Source: Geminocystis sp. NIES-3708
Lineage (GTDB): Bacteria; Cyanobacteriota; Cyanobacteriia; Cyanobacteriales; Cyanobacteriaceae
Assembly: GCF_001548095.1 (NCBI RefSeq)
Contig: NZ_AP014815.1
Coordinates: 744,001-808,000 of the forward strand
Direction of reading: 5' to 3'
DNA length: 64,000 nt
The notes beneath the pieces are model-generated. The model saw only the letters and a program-made list of their open reading frames with translations. It ran no database searches and was not told where the DNA came from. This document shows positions 41,381 to 50,756 of the stretch, piece by piece; position 1 is the first letter of the stretch, and every line of letters starts with the position of its first letter. The position numbers and the translations under genes are program-made.

Positions 41381-42097
41381 ATGGCGATTCAAGATCAAAG
41401 AAGAAAACGAGAATTATTAAAATTATTAGAAAAATTAGGTGTTAAAAATTTTGCAGCGGTAAATTGGTCATTATTAGACTTAGCATTAACTCATCCCAGT
41501 ATTTCTTTAACTCATAATTATGAACATTTAGAATTTGTAGGAGATGCAGTTATTCGTTTAGTATCAGCGGAAGTATTATTAGAAAATTATTCTGATTTAC
41601 CAGTGGGAGATTTTGCCGCTATAAGATCTATTATAGTTAGTGATCGCTTTTTGGGGGAAATAGCAGAAGAATACGGTTTTGATTTATATCTTTTGATGAT
41701 ACCAAGCGTTAGGAATGATAAGTTAGGCAAAATATCTCGTTTAGCAGATGCTTTTGAGGCTGTATTAGGGGCATTATATGAAAGTACGAAGAATATGACG
41801 TTGATTCGACCATGGCTTGATCCCATTTTAATAGAAAAAGCCGCTCAAGTTAACGCTGATCCTGCTAGAGAAAATTATAAAGATGCGTTACAAGAATGGA
41901 GTCAAGGAAAATATAAACTTTTACCCATCTATAAAGTTAAATATAATGACATTTTAGATAATGACAATGAACGTTTTATTGCTGAAGTTTGGTTACAAGA
42001 TAAATTATTAGGTGAAGGAAAAGGTGCAACAAAAAAAGCATCCCAACAAGCCGCAGCCCAACAAGCATATAATTCTATTATGTCAATTAATAAATAA
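41381..42097 (+). CDS. rnc: Ribonuclease III
   Basis: 238 residues from the ATG at 41381. The catalytic domain carries the signature YEHLEFVGDAVIRL and a second acidic cluster LADAFEAVLGALYE. A C-terminal double-stranded-RNA-binding domain spans about residues 165-235 (YKDALQEWSQGKYKLLPIYK, GEGKGATKKASQQAAAQQAY). It cuts structured precursors such as the pre-16S stem predicted at 12643/14316. Cyanobacteria often have more than one paralogue. Confidence 0.93.
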   Translation: MAIQDQRRKRELLKLLEKLGVKNFAAVNWSLLDLALTHPSISLTHNYEHLEFVGDAVIRLVSAEVLLENYSDLPVGDFAAIRSIIVSDRFLGEIAEEYGFDLYLLMIPSVRNDKLGKISRLADAFEAVLGALYESTKNMTLIRPWLDPILIEKAAQVNADPARENYKDALQEWSQGKYKLLPIYKVKYNDILDNDNERFIAEVWLQDKLLGEGKGATKKASQQAAAQQAYNSIMSINK

Positions 42098-42298
42098 TTA
42101 ATTAAAGAAAATTTTTATTAATTATTAATAATTATTAATTACCTGATTTTTTTATTTAATTTTTCTTTAACAAAAATCTACTTTTTTTAGTATTCTAGTT
42201 GATGAATTGATAATTATCAATAGCATATCTAATTTTATGTTAGGCTATCATTACTAAAAATATAAAAAAAATTAGAATATTTATTCTTAGTTATTAAT

Positions 42299-42979
42299 AT
42301 GGGATTTGGAGATCAAATTTATGTATGGCGTGAGTTAGCTAACTTAGACGGTATTTATCAACATCATGGTATTGATATTGGGGATGGCAGTGTAATTCAT
42401 TATCGTAAACCTAGCGAAATTATTGAGCAAACTTCTTTTGAAACTTTTAGTAAGAATAATGAGGTTTATTGTCGTCAATATCCCACAGGTTTTTCTTTTA
42501 TCCCAGAAGTTACGGTGAAACGTGCTTTAAGTCGTTTAGGAGAAAATAAATACAATTTATTGTTTAATAATTGTGAACATTTTGCTACTTGGTGTAAGAT
42601 AGGTGTTAGTGAAAGTCAGCAAATAAAAGATTTTATTCCTGCTATTAATAAGCTAGATACTTTTAGATTATTAGATCCTCTTAAACAGGCTTTTCAGGGA
42701 GTTGAAAATAATAATATGAATGGTATTATTAATACCGCATTAGATCAAATTAGGACTGTTTGGGATCAAATTCAACCTCAATATCGTCAAAATTTAGATG
42801 AAATTAATATATGGGAAAAAGTAGCAATAAAAGCTATACAAAATAATAGAGATGACTTAGCAAAAGAAGCGATAAAAAGAAAAAAAGAATATGAGCAAAA
42901 GGCTAAATTTTTAGAAAAACAACTAGAACAATTAGCAACTATGACAGAAAACTTATTAAAAAATCAAATTATCAATTAA
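42299..42979 (+). CDS. LRAT/NC-domain (permuted papain-fold) protein
   Basis: 226 residues. The N-terminal 100 residues are an LRAT-like domain: His22/His23 in YQHHGIDIGDGSVIHY, and the catalytic Cys92 in LFNNCEHFATWC. These papain-like enzymes are acyltransferases or phospholipases in animals; in bacteria they are poorly characterised. The C-terminal half is a basic, coiled-coil-prone region (KKEYEQKAKFLEKQLEQL), with no signal peptide or membrane helix. No partner gene is obvious nearby. Confidence 0.8.
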   Translation: MGFGDQIYVWRELANLDGIYQHHGIDIGDGSVIHYRKPSEIIEQTSFETFSKNNEVYCRQYPTGFSFIPEVTVKRALSRLGENKYNLLFNNCEHFATWCKIGVSESQQIKDFIPAINKLDTFRLLDPLKQAFQGVENNNMNGIINTALDQIRTVWDQIQPQYRQNLDEINIWEKVAIKAIQNNRDDLAKEAIKRKKEYEQKAKFLEKQLEQLATMTENLLKNQIIN

Positions 42980-43048
42980 ATAATTTATTAAAGACAAAAA
43001 GTATATTCTTCATTAAAAATGCAGGAAGTTAATAATCAAATTAGATTT

Positions 43049-43816
43049 TTATAATTGGTTTAAAACTACTATCATTAAACTTATGAAAACCACAACAAAA
43101 CAAGCTAACCAATGTTTAAGATTAGTAGTTGGTTTAGGCTTTTTTTTGACTAATTGACTATTATGACCATAACCTCTTAAGATCATGGCTTGATATACTA
43201 ATTTTGACTGATCATAACTTCTCACCAACAAACTTCCCATTAAATTGGCAATTATCTTTAAATTTCGTCGATTTAATCTATGGGCATGAAAACCTTTCAA
43301 CCTTAATCCTCTTTCCATTGTTATTAAGCGATCGCCAAATTCTTCTAAGTAACGATAAGTCAACAACATCATATCACTAATAATAGGAGATAAACCCAAA
43401 GATTTAAGAGTGTTGAGAGTGGTTAGAAAGGGAGATGTAGCAAATAACACCAAACTTGTAGTTAAAACACAAATAAAACGAGTTGCGATTAAAATAACTA
43501 AAAGACAACCTTCACGTTTAATAGTAAGAATATAAAAAGAAAAAATAACAGTTTTACCAACTAAAAAAGGTAATAAAATAACAACAGCAATAATAAAAAT
43601 ACCCGGATAGCGAAGATGAGATAATAAAAAATTTAAAGGTAGATTAGATGATAAATATAAAATGAGAGTGAGTGAAATAATTAACGGTAATAAAACTATA
43701 TTTTGAACAAAAGTAAAGGCAAAAATTAAACTGATTAAGGCAATAAATTTTGGTTGTGGTTGCCAGAGGTGAATATAAGAATTTAAGTATGCGTATTTAT
43801 CTAATAATAGTTTCAT
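43049..43816 (-). CDS. cbiQ: ECF transporter T component, CbiQ/NikQ-like
   Basis: 255 residues, transmembrane coupling protein of an energy-coupling-factor Co/Ni importer. Five or so helices. The two short coupling motifs of the family are recognisable as ERGLRLKGF and MILRGYGHN, with the Ala-Arg-Gly pattern partly changed to LRG in both. It lies 133 bases downstream of cbiM on the same strand. The ATPase CbiO is not in the window. Confidence 0.85.
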   Translation of the reverse strand: MKLLLDKYAYLNSYIHLWQPQPKFIALISLIFAFTFVQNIVLLPLIISLTLILYLSSNLPLNFLLSHLRYPGIFIIAVVILLPFLVGKTVIFSFYILTIKREGCLLVILIATRFICVLTTSLVLFATSPFLTTLNTLKSLGLSPIISDMMLLTYRYLEEFGDRLITMERGLRLKGFHAHRLNRRNLKIIANLMGSLLVRSYDQSKLVYQAMILRGYGHNSQLVKKKPKPTTNLKHWLACFVVVFISLMIVVLNQL

Positions 43817-43949
43817 TTAATAGTCAATTAGTTACATTCAACAATTAAGATTAAAAAATAAAATTAATAAGTTATCAATTTTAATTACTATTCTCTATAC
43901 TATATTTTCTTACTTCTTTTGTAAATCTGATAGTCAATCACTAAATTTA

Positions 43950-44591
43950 TCATTGATTATTTATTATTTCTGGTTTGACTTTATAGAAAAAATTAACTAA
44001 CATTACTGTCAAAGTTCCTTCGATTATACCTTGAATTGCATAACCAATTAAAGAAGCTAAAATTACTTTTTTTTCCATATTAATGTTTAAGTCAGGAGAA
44101 ATATTATTAATAGTTATAAAAACGAAAAGTAAAGCCGAGAGAAAAATTCCTATAAACCCAATGAAAAAATTGAGAATATTACTAGCTAAAAAATTATTGA
44201 AAAGAGGTAATTTTCTACACAACCAAATATTATAAGCTAATAGAGAAGGCACACCCATAATAATGGCATTGATACCTAAAGTCGATAAACCACCATGTTG
44301 AAAAAAGACGGCTTGAAAAAATAAACCAATCAAAATAGCGGGAAAAGCATAGTAACCTAGAATCAACCCCATTACACCATTTAAAATGAGATGAATACTA
44401 AAAGGAGGAATAGGAATATGAATTAGAGAAGAGACAAAAAAAGCAGCGGTTAATAAAGAGGCTTTAGGAATTTGTTGTTGATAATTGTCTTGTTTACGAA
44501 TTTGCCGTAGAGAAAACCAAGTAATTCCTCCAGTGATGGCATAACTAGAAATAGCCACAGAAGGTGGTAATAATCCATCAGGGATGTGCAT
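43950..44591 (-). CDS. cbiM: ECF transporter S component, CbiM/NikM-like
   Basis: 213 residues, substrate-binding membrane component of the Co/Ni ECF importer. It begins MHIPDGLLPPSVAI, so the conserved His2 that ligates the metal at the N-terminus is present. The segments IPPFSIHLILNGVMGLILGYYAFP, QAVFFQHGGLSTLGIN and MGVPSLLAYN match the CbiM fold. Cobalt or nickel cannot be told apart by eye. It follows the NikK-like gene with only 12 bases between. Confidence 0.9.
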   Translation of the reverse strand: MHIPDGLLPPSVAISSYAITGGITWFSLRQIRKQDNYQQQIPKASLLTAAFFVSSLIHIPIPPFSIHLILNGVMGLILGYYAFPAILIGLFFQAVFFQHGGLSTLGINAIIMGVPSLLAYNIWLCRKLPLFNNFLASNILNFFIGFIGIFLSALLFVFITINNISPDLNINMEKKVILASLIGYAIQGIIEGTLTVMLVNFFYKVKPEIINNQ

Positions 44592-44603
44592 ATATTAATT
44601 CAA

Positions 44604-45122
44604 TTAAACCTTTTTACGTGAAAAAAAGAAAGCCGTACCAACAAAACCCCATACTCCAGTTGCCGCCATCATTAATTTTTGCATCATCGTTGGAGATGAG
44701 GTTATATTAGGTGATTGAGATTGGATGATTTTATGATTTTCTTGAGATACTGAAGAAGAGGAAGAATTTATCTCATCGGTTTTTTGAGTAGGTGTTGACT
44801 TGATCGGTATATTAACTACATTACCATGTCCTGCTGATCTAATTTTTATAGTCCAATCTCCTTCCTGAGAAAAGTCGGGAGTAAAAATAAATTTTCCTTT
44901 ATCATCTGTTATTCCTGTTAACCAAGACTGAGTTGGATTAGTGGGAGAATAAATAACTACCTGTGCATTTGCCATCGGTTTTCCGTTATCAAATTTAGCA
45001 TCAATTTCAATGACTTCTTTACTCTGATAATTAATAACACTACCATGAGCTGACACCTTAGAAATAGTCATAGAGAAAAAAATAATAAAACCAAAACTAA
45101 CTTCTGATAATTTTTTAAACAT
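44604..45122 (-). CDS. Exported Ig-like accessory protein of the Co/Ni transporter (NikK/NikL-like)
   Basis: 172 residues: signal peptide to about residue 25 (cleavage near SAHG), one carboxypeptidase-regulatory-like beta-sandwich domain (residues 30-110, with NAQVVIYSPTNPTQSWLTGI and GDWTIKIRSAGHG), a Ser-rich linker and a C-terminal helix followed by RKK. A mature N-terminal His in SAHG fits metal capture. Such proteins accompany NikM/NikQ in some nickel ECF systems in place of CbiN, which favours nickel, but this is inference from context. First gene of a three-gene unit with cbiM and cbiQ. Confidence 0.65.
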   Translation of the reverse strand: MFKKLSEVSFGFIIFFSMTISKVSAHGSVINYQSKEVIEIDAKFDNGKPMANAQVVIYSPTNPTQSWLTGITDDKGKFIFTPDFSQEGDWTIKIRSAGHGNVVNIPIKSTPTQKTDEINSSSSSVSQENHKIIQSQSPNITSSPTMMQKLMMAATGVWGFVGTAFFFSRKKV

Positions 45123-45340
45123 CGATTTCTATCCTGATTTTTAATGGTCATAGATGGCATATGAAAAAACTTGACATGATAAGTTAATATATGTTGTTAT
45201 TTTCATAACGGATTTTAGAAAAATTCAAAAATACTTTCACTTACTAAGGATGACTATAAAAATACCTTTAATTTTGCGATACTAACTAACTTATAATCGA
45301 ATAAACCTTAAAATGTTTCAATCCCCCCCTAGAGGTTTAA

Positions 45341-47023
45341 GTGGAAAAGTATCAAATTATCCGTGAATTAAGCAGACATGAGGAAGATATATATATTAAC
45401 TATCTTGCGAAAAATAATCTCAATAATACAATAGTTATTTTAACAGATTTAATTTTTCCCCCCTTGTTAATAACTTACAATAAAAATTATGACTATCAAA
45501 CAATATTAAAACTATTACAATCTGTCAATAATAATAGTATTCCTGATCATTTAGATTGCTTTGAAACTGAAAATGGCTTTTGTTTAGTACAGAAATATCC
45601 CATTACTAAACCTCTTATCTTAACCAATGAATATACATTAGAAGAAATAAAAAAAATTACAATTTCTATCTTAAATATTTTAGTCTATTTGCAAAAACAA
45701 GATTTTCCTATTTTTCATCACCAAATTCGTCCAGAAAATTTATTAATTGATAGTAATTTACAAGTTTATTTAATTAACTTTGGTTTTGCTCAATTACCAA
45801 ACATAAATTGTCCTTGTTTTTCAATAATGAATAGAAGTAAAGGTTTTATTCCACCAGAAGAGAAGCGAGGAAAAATACTAACTAAAAATAGTGATCTTTA
45901 TAGTTTAGGTGTAACTTTATTTTGTTTAATTACAGGAACAAAAAGTAATAAAGTTAATAATTTAATTGCTAAAGATAGAGGATTTAATTTATTAGGATTA
46001 ATTTCTAATAAAATGAGTTTAACATGGATTAACTGGCTAGAAAATATTATGGCAATTAATCCTCAACATCGTTATCCTGATGCTATTACTGCTTTAAATG
46101 TAATTGAAAATATTGATATTATTCGTTATCCTGATGTTCAATTTAATCCGAATGTAATCGAGTTAAAAAGTAATAATTATGGAGAAAAAATTATTCAATA
46201 TGTTACTATAACTAATCCTATTATAGATACTAATTTACATGGAATGTGGGAAGTATTGTTATCAAAATATGATTTACCTGTAAATGATCATCATCCTTGG
46301 ATTACTTTTAATCCGTCTGAATTTAACAGTAATAAAATTGATTGCGAAATAATCATCGATACTAATAAATTAAAGATGAAGAAAATATATAAAAGAAAGT
46401 TAATTTTAAAAGCTAATTCATCAACACAAAACCATATTTTACCATTGATAGTTGAAACGGCTTCTATTCATAGTAAAAATTTAATCTATACCTCTTTAAT
46501 TATTCTATTTATAATAGCATCAATTTCTGGCTGGTTAAGTGGAATTATTGTAGGTTTTACCCCTAATTTAATTAATTGGTTAACTTTTATCTTAGGCTTC
46601 TTAATTGGTAATATTGGTGGATATGGTGCTAGTTTTTCTAAAATAGATTGGTTTGTGAAAGCAGTAGGGAGTATGACATCACTTATCATAATTGTTAGCT
46701 TTATTGGATTAGGCACAGATTTAGATTTAATTATTGGTTTTATCGCTGGTTTAGTGATAAGTTGTATGGCAGGAGTAATGATTAAATTTTATCTTGAAAA
46801 GAATTTTCCTAAAATAATAACTATAACATTAGCTTTATTAACAATTATTTTAGCTTTTAGCTTTGGTATTAATTTTAATTTTCCCAATGGTAATTACTTT
46901 TTATTATTATTAATGTTAGGAGCAGGTTTACCTTTAATATTAATACTCATTAATCCTTATTGGCAATATCAAAAACAACTAAATAATTATCATAAGAAAT
47001 ATAAATCTCTAATTCAATTTTAA
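45341..47023 (+). CDS. Membrane-anchored protein kinase-like protein, predicted pseudokinase
   Basis: 560 residues. Residues 1 to about 265 have a Ser/Thr-kinase fold (HQIRPENLLIDSN, GFIPPEEKRGK as the APE region, SDLYSLGVTLFCLITG). Catalytic residues are lost: HRD is H126-H127-Q128, DFG is N146-F-G, and the N-terminal lobe lacks a glycine loop and the VAIK lysine. A beta-rich middle domain follows (about 270-375). The C-terminal half has six or seven hydrophobic helices from residue 385. GTG start with AGAGG eight bases upstream. Probably a membrane signalling scaffold; partner unknown. Confidence 0.8.
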   Translation: MEKYQIIRELSRHEEDIYINYLAKNNLNNTIVILTDLIFPPLLITYNKNYDYQTILKLLQSVNNNSIPDHLDCFETENGFCLVQKYPITKPLILTNEYTLEEIKKITISILNILVYLQKQDFPIFHHQIRPENLLIDSNLQVYLINFGFAQLPNINCPCFSIMNRSKGFIPPEEKRGKILTKNSDLYSLGVTLFCLITGTKSNKVNNLIAKDRGFNLLGLISNKMSLTWINWLENIMAINPQHRYPDAITALNVIENIDIIRYPDVQFNPNVIELKSNNYGEKIIQYVTITNPIIDTNLHGMWEVLLSKYDLPVNDHHPWITFNPSEFNSNKIDCEIIIDTNKLKMKKIYKRKLILKANSSTQNHILPLIVETASIHSKNLIYTSLIILFIIASISGWLSGIIVGFTPNLINWLTFILGFLIGNIGGYGASFSKIDWFVKAVGSMTSLIIIVSFIGLGTDLDLIIGFIAGLVISCMAGVMIKFYLEKNFPKIITITLALLTIILAFSFGINFNFPNGNYFLLLLMLGAGLPLILILINPYWQYQKQLNNYHKKYKSLIQF

Positions 47024-47139
47024 ATTTATTGAGCAAGATAATTAACAAATGATAATAATAATTGTTTGTTTTAAGAAAAATATTGACTTAAAAATTTATC
47101 ACAATTTTAATGAAATCATCTAAAAATATTAAATAAGTT

Positions 47140-48474
47140 ATGAAATCTGCCAAAATTAGTCGAATTATTCCCGATTCTATCGGTGCTGAAATGGGTTTTG
47201 AGATAGGAGATTCTATCATCACTATCAATGGAATGCCACCAAGAGATTTAATTGATTATCAATTTTTATGTGCCGATGAATTTTTAGAATTAGAAATCGT
47301 TGATAAATGGGGAAAACAATATTTTTTAGAAATAGAAAAAGAATATGATGAAGACTTAGGTTTAGAGTTTGAAACAGCACTTTTTGATGGTTTAATTCAG
47401 TGTAATAATAAATGTCCTTTTTGTTTTATTGATCAACAACCTGAAGGTAAAAGAGATACACTTTATCTTAAAGATGATGATTATCGTCTTAGTTTTCTCT
47501 ATGGTAGCTATTTAACCTTAACAAATTTAACAATCAAAGAATGGACTAGAATTGAACAAATGCGTTTATCTCCTTTATATGTATCTGTTCATGCTACTGA
47601 GCCAGAAATTAGAAGTCATTTGCTCAAAAATCATCGTGCTGGAGAAATCACAAAACATTTAGCATGGTTTGAAGAAAAACGTTTACAAATTCATGCTCAA
47701 GTGGTGGTTTGTCCAAATATTAATGATGGGAAACATCTCGAAAAAACGTTATTAGATTTATTCTCTTTCCATAAAGGTGATATTCCCGCAGTTATTAGTG
47801 CGGCTATTGTGCCTGTCGGATTAACAAAATTTCGCCCTGACAAAGATGAATTAATACCTATTAACCGTGAAAAAGCTTTAGAAGTTATTGCCCAAGTGCA
47901 GGAATTACAAGTAAAATTTAGAGAAAAATCAGGTTCAACTTTTGCATGGTTAGCGGATGAGTGGTTTTTAATAGCACAATTAGAATTGCCACCAGAATCA
48001 CACTATGAAGATTATCCTCAAATTGGGAATGGTGTAGGCTCAATTCGTCAATTCATAAAAGAATTTCACACCATTGCTGATAATAAATTACCTTTAGAAA
48101 TAGCATCAAAAAAAAGATTTACATGGATTGTCGGTAATGCAGTAAAAACAGCTTTTAAACCTTTAGTTAATCAACTTAATTTAGTAAAAAATTTAGAGGT
48201 AAATTTAGTCGCTTTAAATAGTCAATATTGGGGGCAAGAAATTACAGTAACAGGCTTATTAACAGGAGAAGATTTACTTTACCATTTATCCGATAAAAAC
48301 GATTTAGCTCCAGAAATTCTATTACCTTCTGTTATGTTAAAACATGATGAACAAAAATTTTTGGATGATATTACTGTGATTGAAGTTGCCGAAAAATTAG
48401 GAGTGATTATTCATCCTGTTAAAGATATTAATGAGTTAATTGATAGACTAATTATTAATACCGATAAACAGTAA
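47140..48474 (+). CDS. TIGR03279-family radical SAM protein (DUF512)
   Basis: 444 residues. A PDZ-like N-terminal domain (RIIPDSIGAEMGFEIGDSII) is followed by a radical SAM-like region with CNNKCPFCFIDQ (CxxxCxxC) for a 4Fe-4S cluster, and by a DUF512 C-terminal domain. Other conserved parts are YRLSFLYGSYLTLTNL and VSVHATEPEIRSHLLKN. The family is nearly universal in cyanobacteria and its substrate is unknown. Monocistronic, between the pseudokinase and sasA. Confidence 0.88.
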   Translation: MKSAKISRIIPDSIGAEMGFEIGDSIITINGMPPRDLIDYQFLCADEFLELEIVDKWGKQYFLEIEKEYDEDLGLEFETALFDGLIQCNNKCPFCFIDQQPEGKRDTLYLKDDDYRLSFLYGSYLTLTNLTIKEWTRIEQMRLSPLYVSVHATEPEIRSHLLKNHRAGEITKHLAWFEEKRLQIHAQVVVCPNINDGKHLEKTLLDLFSFHKGDIPAVISAAIVPVGLTKFRPDKDELIPINREKALEVIAQVQELQVKFREKSGSTFAWLADEWFLIAQLELPPESHYEDYPQIGNGVGSIRQFIKEFHTIADNKLPLEIASKKRFTWIVGNAVKTAFKPLVNQLNLVKNLEVNLVALNSQYWGQEITVTGLLTGEDLLYHLSDKNDLAPEILLPSVMLKHDEQKFLDDITVIEVAEKLGVIIHPVKDINELIDRLIINTDKQ

Positions 48475-48669
48475 ATTTCATAGTGTTTAACAAAACTGTA
48501 TAAATTAAATAAGAAAAATTAATTACTATAGTGTTAAAATAGATTGTTTTTATGATTTCCTATCTATTACGTTTATCACTAATTTTCATAAAAAAATGCA
48601 AGTGAAGAGTGCAAAATTAATGTAAGATAACAGATACTCTATATTATTCCCTGACTTTGAGGGTTAATC

Positions 48670-49839
48670 ATGTGTCCATCAGAAAATGAATCTGAATTTT
48701 TATCTCATGTAGATAATGTCATCAAAAATAAAGCACTTCAGTTGTTATTATTTATTGACAATCGTCATAGTTCGCAAAAAAATATTGAAGACATTAAAGC
48801 CTATTTACATAGTTTAACCCAAGATTATCATTTTCAATTAGAAGTATTAGAAATTAGTAAACATCCCCATTTGGTTGAATATTTTAAATTAGTAGCAACT
48901 CCAGCATTAGTTAAGGTAAATCCTCTGCCACAACAAACTTTAGCAGGGAGTAATTTAACAGCACAATTACAAAAATGTTGGTATAAATGGCAAACTTCTT
49001 TACAAGAAAATGAAGGTATTTTTAGAGAATATTCTGATAATGAGACTTTATTACAAACTTGTTTACCTTCCGCTGAATTAATTCATTTAAGAGACGATAT
49101 TTTTCAGTTAAAACAAGAGATAGAAAATTTAAAACAACAAATACAATTTAAAGATCAAATGTTAGCAATGTTAGCCCATGATTTAAGAAGTCCTTTAACG
49201 GCAGCATCGATTGCTGTAGAGACTTTAGAGCTAATTAAAAATAAACCAGGTCATGATAATAATAGACAATTATTTAATCGATTATTTCAACATACTAAAG
49301 CTCAATTTTCTACCATGAATAAGATGATAACTGATTTATTACAATCATCTAAACATATTAATGGTCAATTAAATATAGTGGCTATTAAAGTTAATTTAGC
49401 TAAAATATCTGAAAGTATTATCAATAATTTAAGTCCTAAATTGATGGAAAAAAATCAGAAAATTATTAAAGAAATTCCCCAAGATTTACCATTTGTTTAT
49501 GCCGATGAAAAATTAATTAGTCAAGTAATTATTAATTTACTAGAAAATGCAATTAAATATAGCCCTTATGACGCTCCTATTATTTTATCCATTATCCATA
49601 AAACAACCCAAAAAGTTGAAGTGAGTATTATTGATATTGGTGCTGGAATTCCTGATAATAAAAAACAACGTATTTTTGACGGTCATTTTCGTTTAAAAAG
49701 AGATGAAAAAGAAGATGGTTATGGAATTGGTTTAAGTCTTTGTCGCCAAGTAGTTACTGCTCATTATGGACAAATTTGGGTTGACAATAACGGCAATCAA
49801 GGTAGTTGTTTTCGGTTTACCCTCCCTGTTTATAATTAA
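48670..49839 (+). CDS. sasA: Adaptive-response sensory kinase SasA
   Basis: 389 residues. The N-terminal 100 residues are a KaiB-like thioredoxin-fold sensor (LQLLLFIDNRHSSQKNIEDI, KLVATPALVKVNPLPQQTLAG) that binds KaiC. A coiled coil leads into the histidine-kinase core: H-box MLAHDLRSPLTAAS, N-box INLLENAIKYSP, G-boxes IIDIGAGIPDN and YGIGLSLCRQV. SasA autophosphorylates when bound to KaiC and passes the signal to RpaA, driving clock output. kaiABC and rpaA are not in the window. Confidence 0.93.
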   Translation: MCPSENESEFLSHVDNVIKNKALQLLLFIDNRHSSQKNIEDIKAYLHSLTQDYHFQLEVLEISKHPHLVEYFKLVATPALVKVNPLPQQTLAGSNLTAQLQKCWYKWQTSLQENEGIFREYSDNETLLQTCLPSAELIHLRDDIFQLKQEIENLKQQIQFKDQMLAMLAHDLRSPLTAASIAVETLELIKNKPGHDNNRQLFNRLFQHTKAQFSTMNKMITDLLQSSKHINGQLNIVAIKVNLAKISESIINNLSPKLMEKNQKIIKEIPQDLPFVYADEKLISQVIINLLENAIKYSPYDAPIILSIIHKTTQKVEVSIIDIGAGIPDNKKQRIFDGHFRLKRDEKEDGYGIGLSLCRQVVTAHYGQIWVDNNGNQGSCFRFTLPVYN

Positions 49840-49998
49840 TTTTTTTTATTATTAAAGATATTCATTACTTTGAATTTGATAAAAATTTAGTTCTTATAAA
49901 AAATTAATAAAATTTTATGTAAATCATTCTTAAGTAAATGAAAAAATCATCGAAGAATCCGTTAAAATAAAAGTAGATCGTGAGAGGATAAATCACCT

Positions 49999-50445
49999 AT
50001 GAATAAATTATTAGCTACAAGTATCGCTGTTTTGACCACATTTTCAATGGTTATTCCCGTTACGGCTGAAAATCCTACTTCTCGACAACAATTATTAGAT
50101 ACTAATGAATGTATGGGATGTGATCTCAATGGTGTTGATTTACAAGGAGAACATTTAATAGGAGCTGATTTACGTAATGCTGATTTACGTAACGCCAATT
50201 TAGAAGGTGCGAATTTAGAAGGTGCGGATTTAGACGGTGCAAATTTACAAGGTGCAGATTTAAGTAGGGCTTTCTTGACTAATGCGACCATGAATAATGC
50301 TAATCTTAATAGTGTGGACATGAGCTATGCAACTATTTTTGATGCTCAAGTTACAGGTGCTTCTATGAATAATATGAATATTCAAAATGCCATGATTATG
50401 GAAACAGGTATTGCCGTTGGTGGAGAATATCCTAGCGAAGAATAA
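49999..50445 (+). CDS. Exported pentapeptide-repeat protein (second copy)
   Basis: 148 residues. Signal peptide of about 23 residues (SIAVLTTFSMVIPVTA), then a short linker with CMGC (two cysteines) and about 16 A(D/N)LxX repeats from residue 42 to the end. The 15-bp DNA repeat is very regular around 50160-50265. It resembles thylakoid-lumenal pentapeptide proteins. Function unknown. Distinct in sequence from the 6839-7318 protein. Confidence 0.88.
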   Translation: MNKLLATSIAVLTTFSMVIPVTAENPTSRQQLLDTNECMGCDLNGVDLQGEHLIGADLRNADLRNANLEGANLEGADLDGANLQGADLSRAFLTNATMNNANLNSVDMSYATIFDAQVTGASMNNMNIQNAMIMETGIAVGGEYPSEE

Positions 50446-50756
50446 AGAATCAGCTTAAGAGAAATAAATTTAATTTTCTTTACAAATCTTTACGTTTTGC
50501 TTAAGGAAAAAAGCAGTTTCACTGATAAAATCAGATAACAACTAACCTTGTGCTTAGAATACTCTAGCCCGATGATAGTTGAGTATGTTTCAATTAATAT
50601 ACTTTTAAAATTGTTGTGTGTTTAAAAGGATAGTCTTGGCTAATAGACTTTATTTCAGGAATAAAAAACATTATCAAATGATATTCGAGAAAAATTAGCA
50701 TATATAAATAAAATAATTCTTAAAAGTTATCTTAAATTTTTGGAGGTTGAATTTTC
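50446..50756. other. psbU upstream region
   Basis: 310 bases without a gene. It contains short inverted repeats (CTGAT/ATCAG near 50522) and AT-rich stretches; the psbU promoter is expected here but I cannot fix it. No terminator for the pentapeptide gene stands out. Confidence 0.4.

Noticed and set aside
45123-45340. Cobalamin riboswitch upstream of the Co/Ni transporter genes
   Set aside because: No B12-box-like sequence was found in the spacer by eye.
49962-50321. 119-codon open frame antisense to the second pentapeptide gene
   Set aside because: Its KSAPSKFAP-like repeats are the mirror of the pentapeptide repeat DNA.
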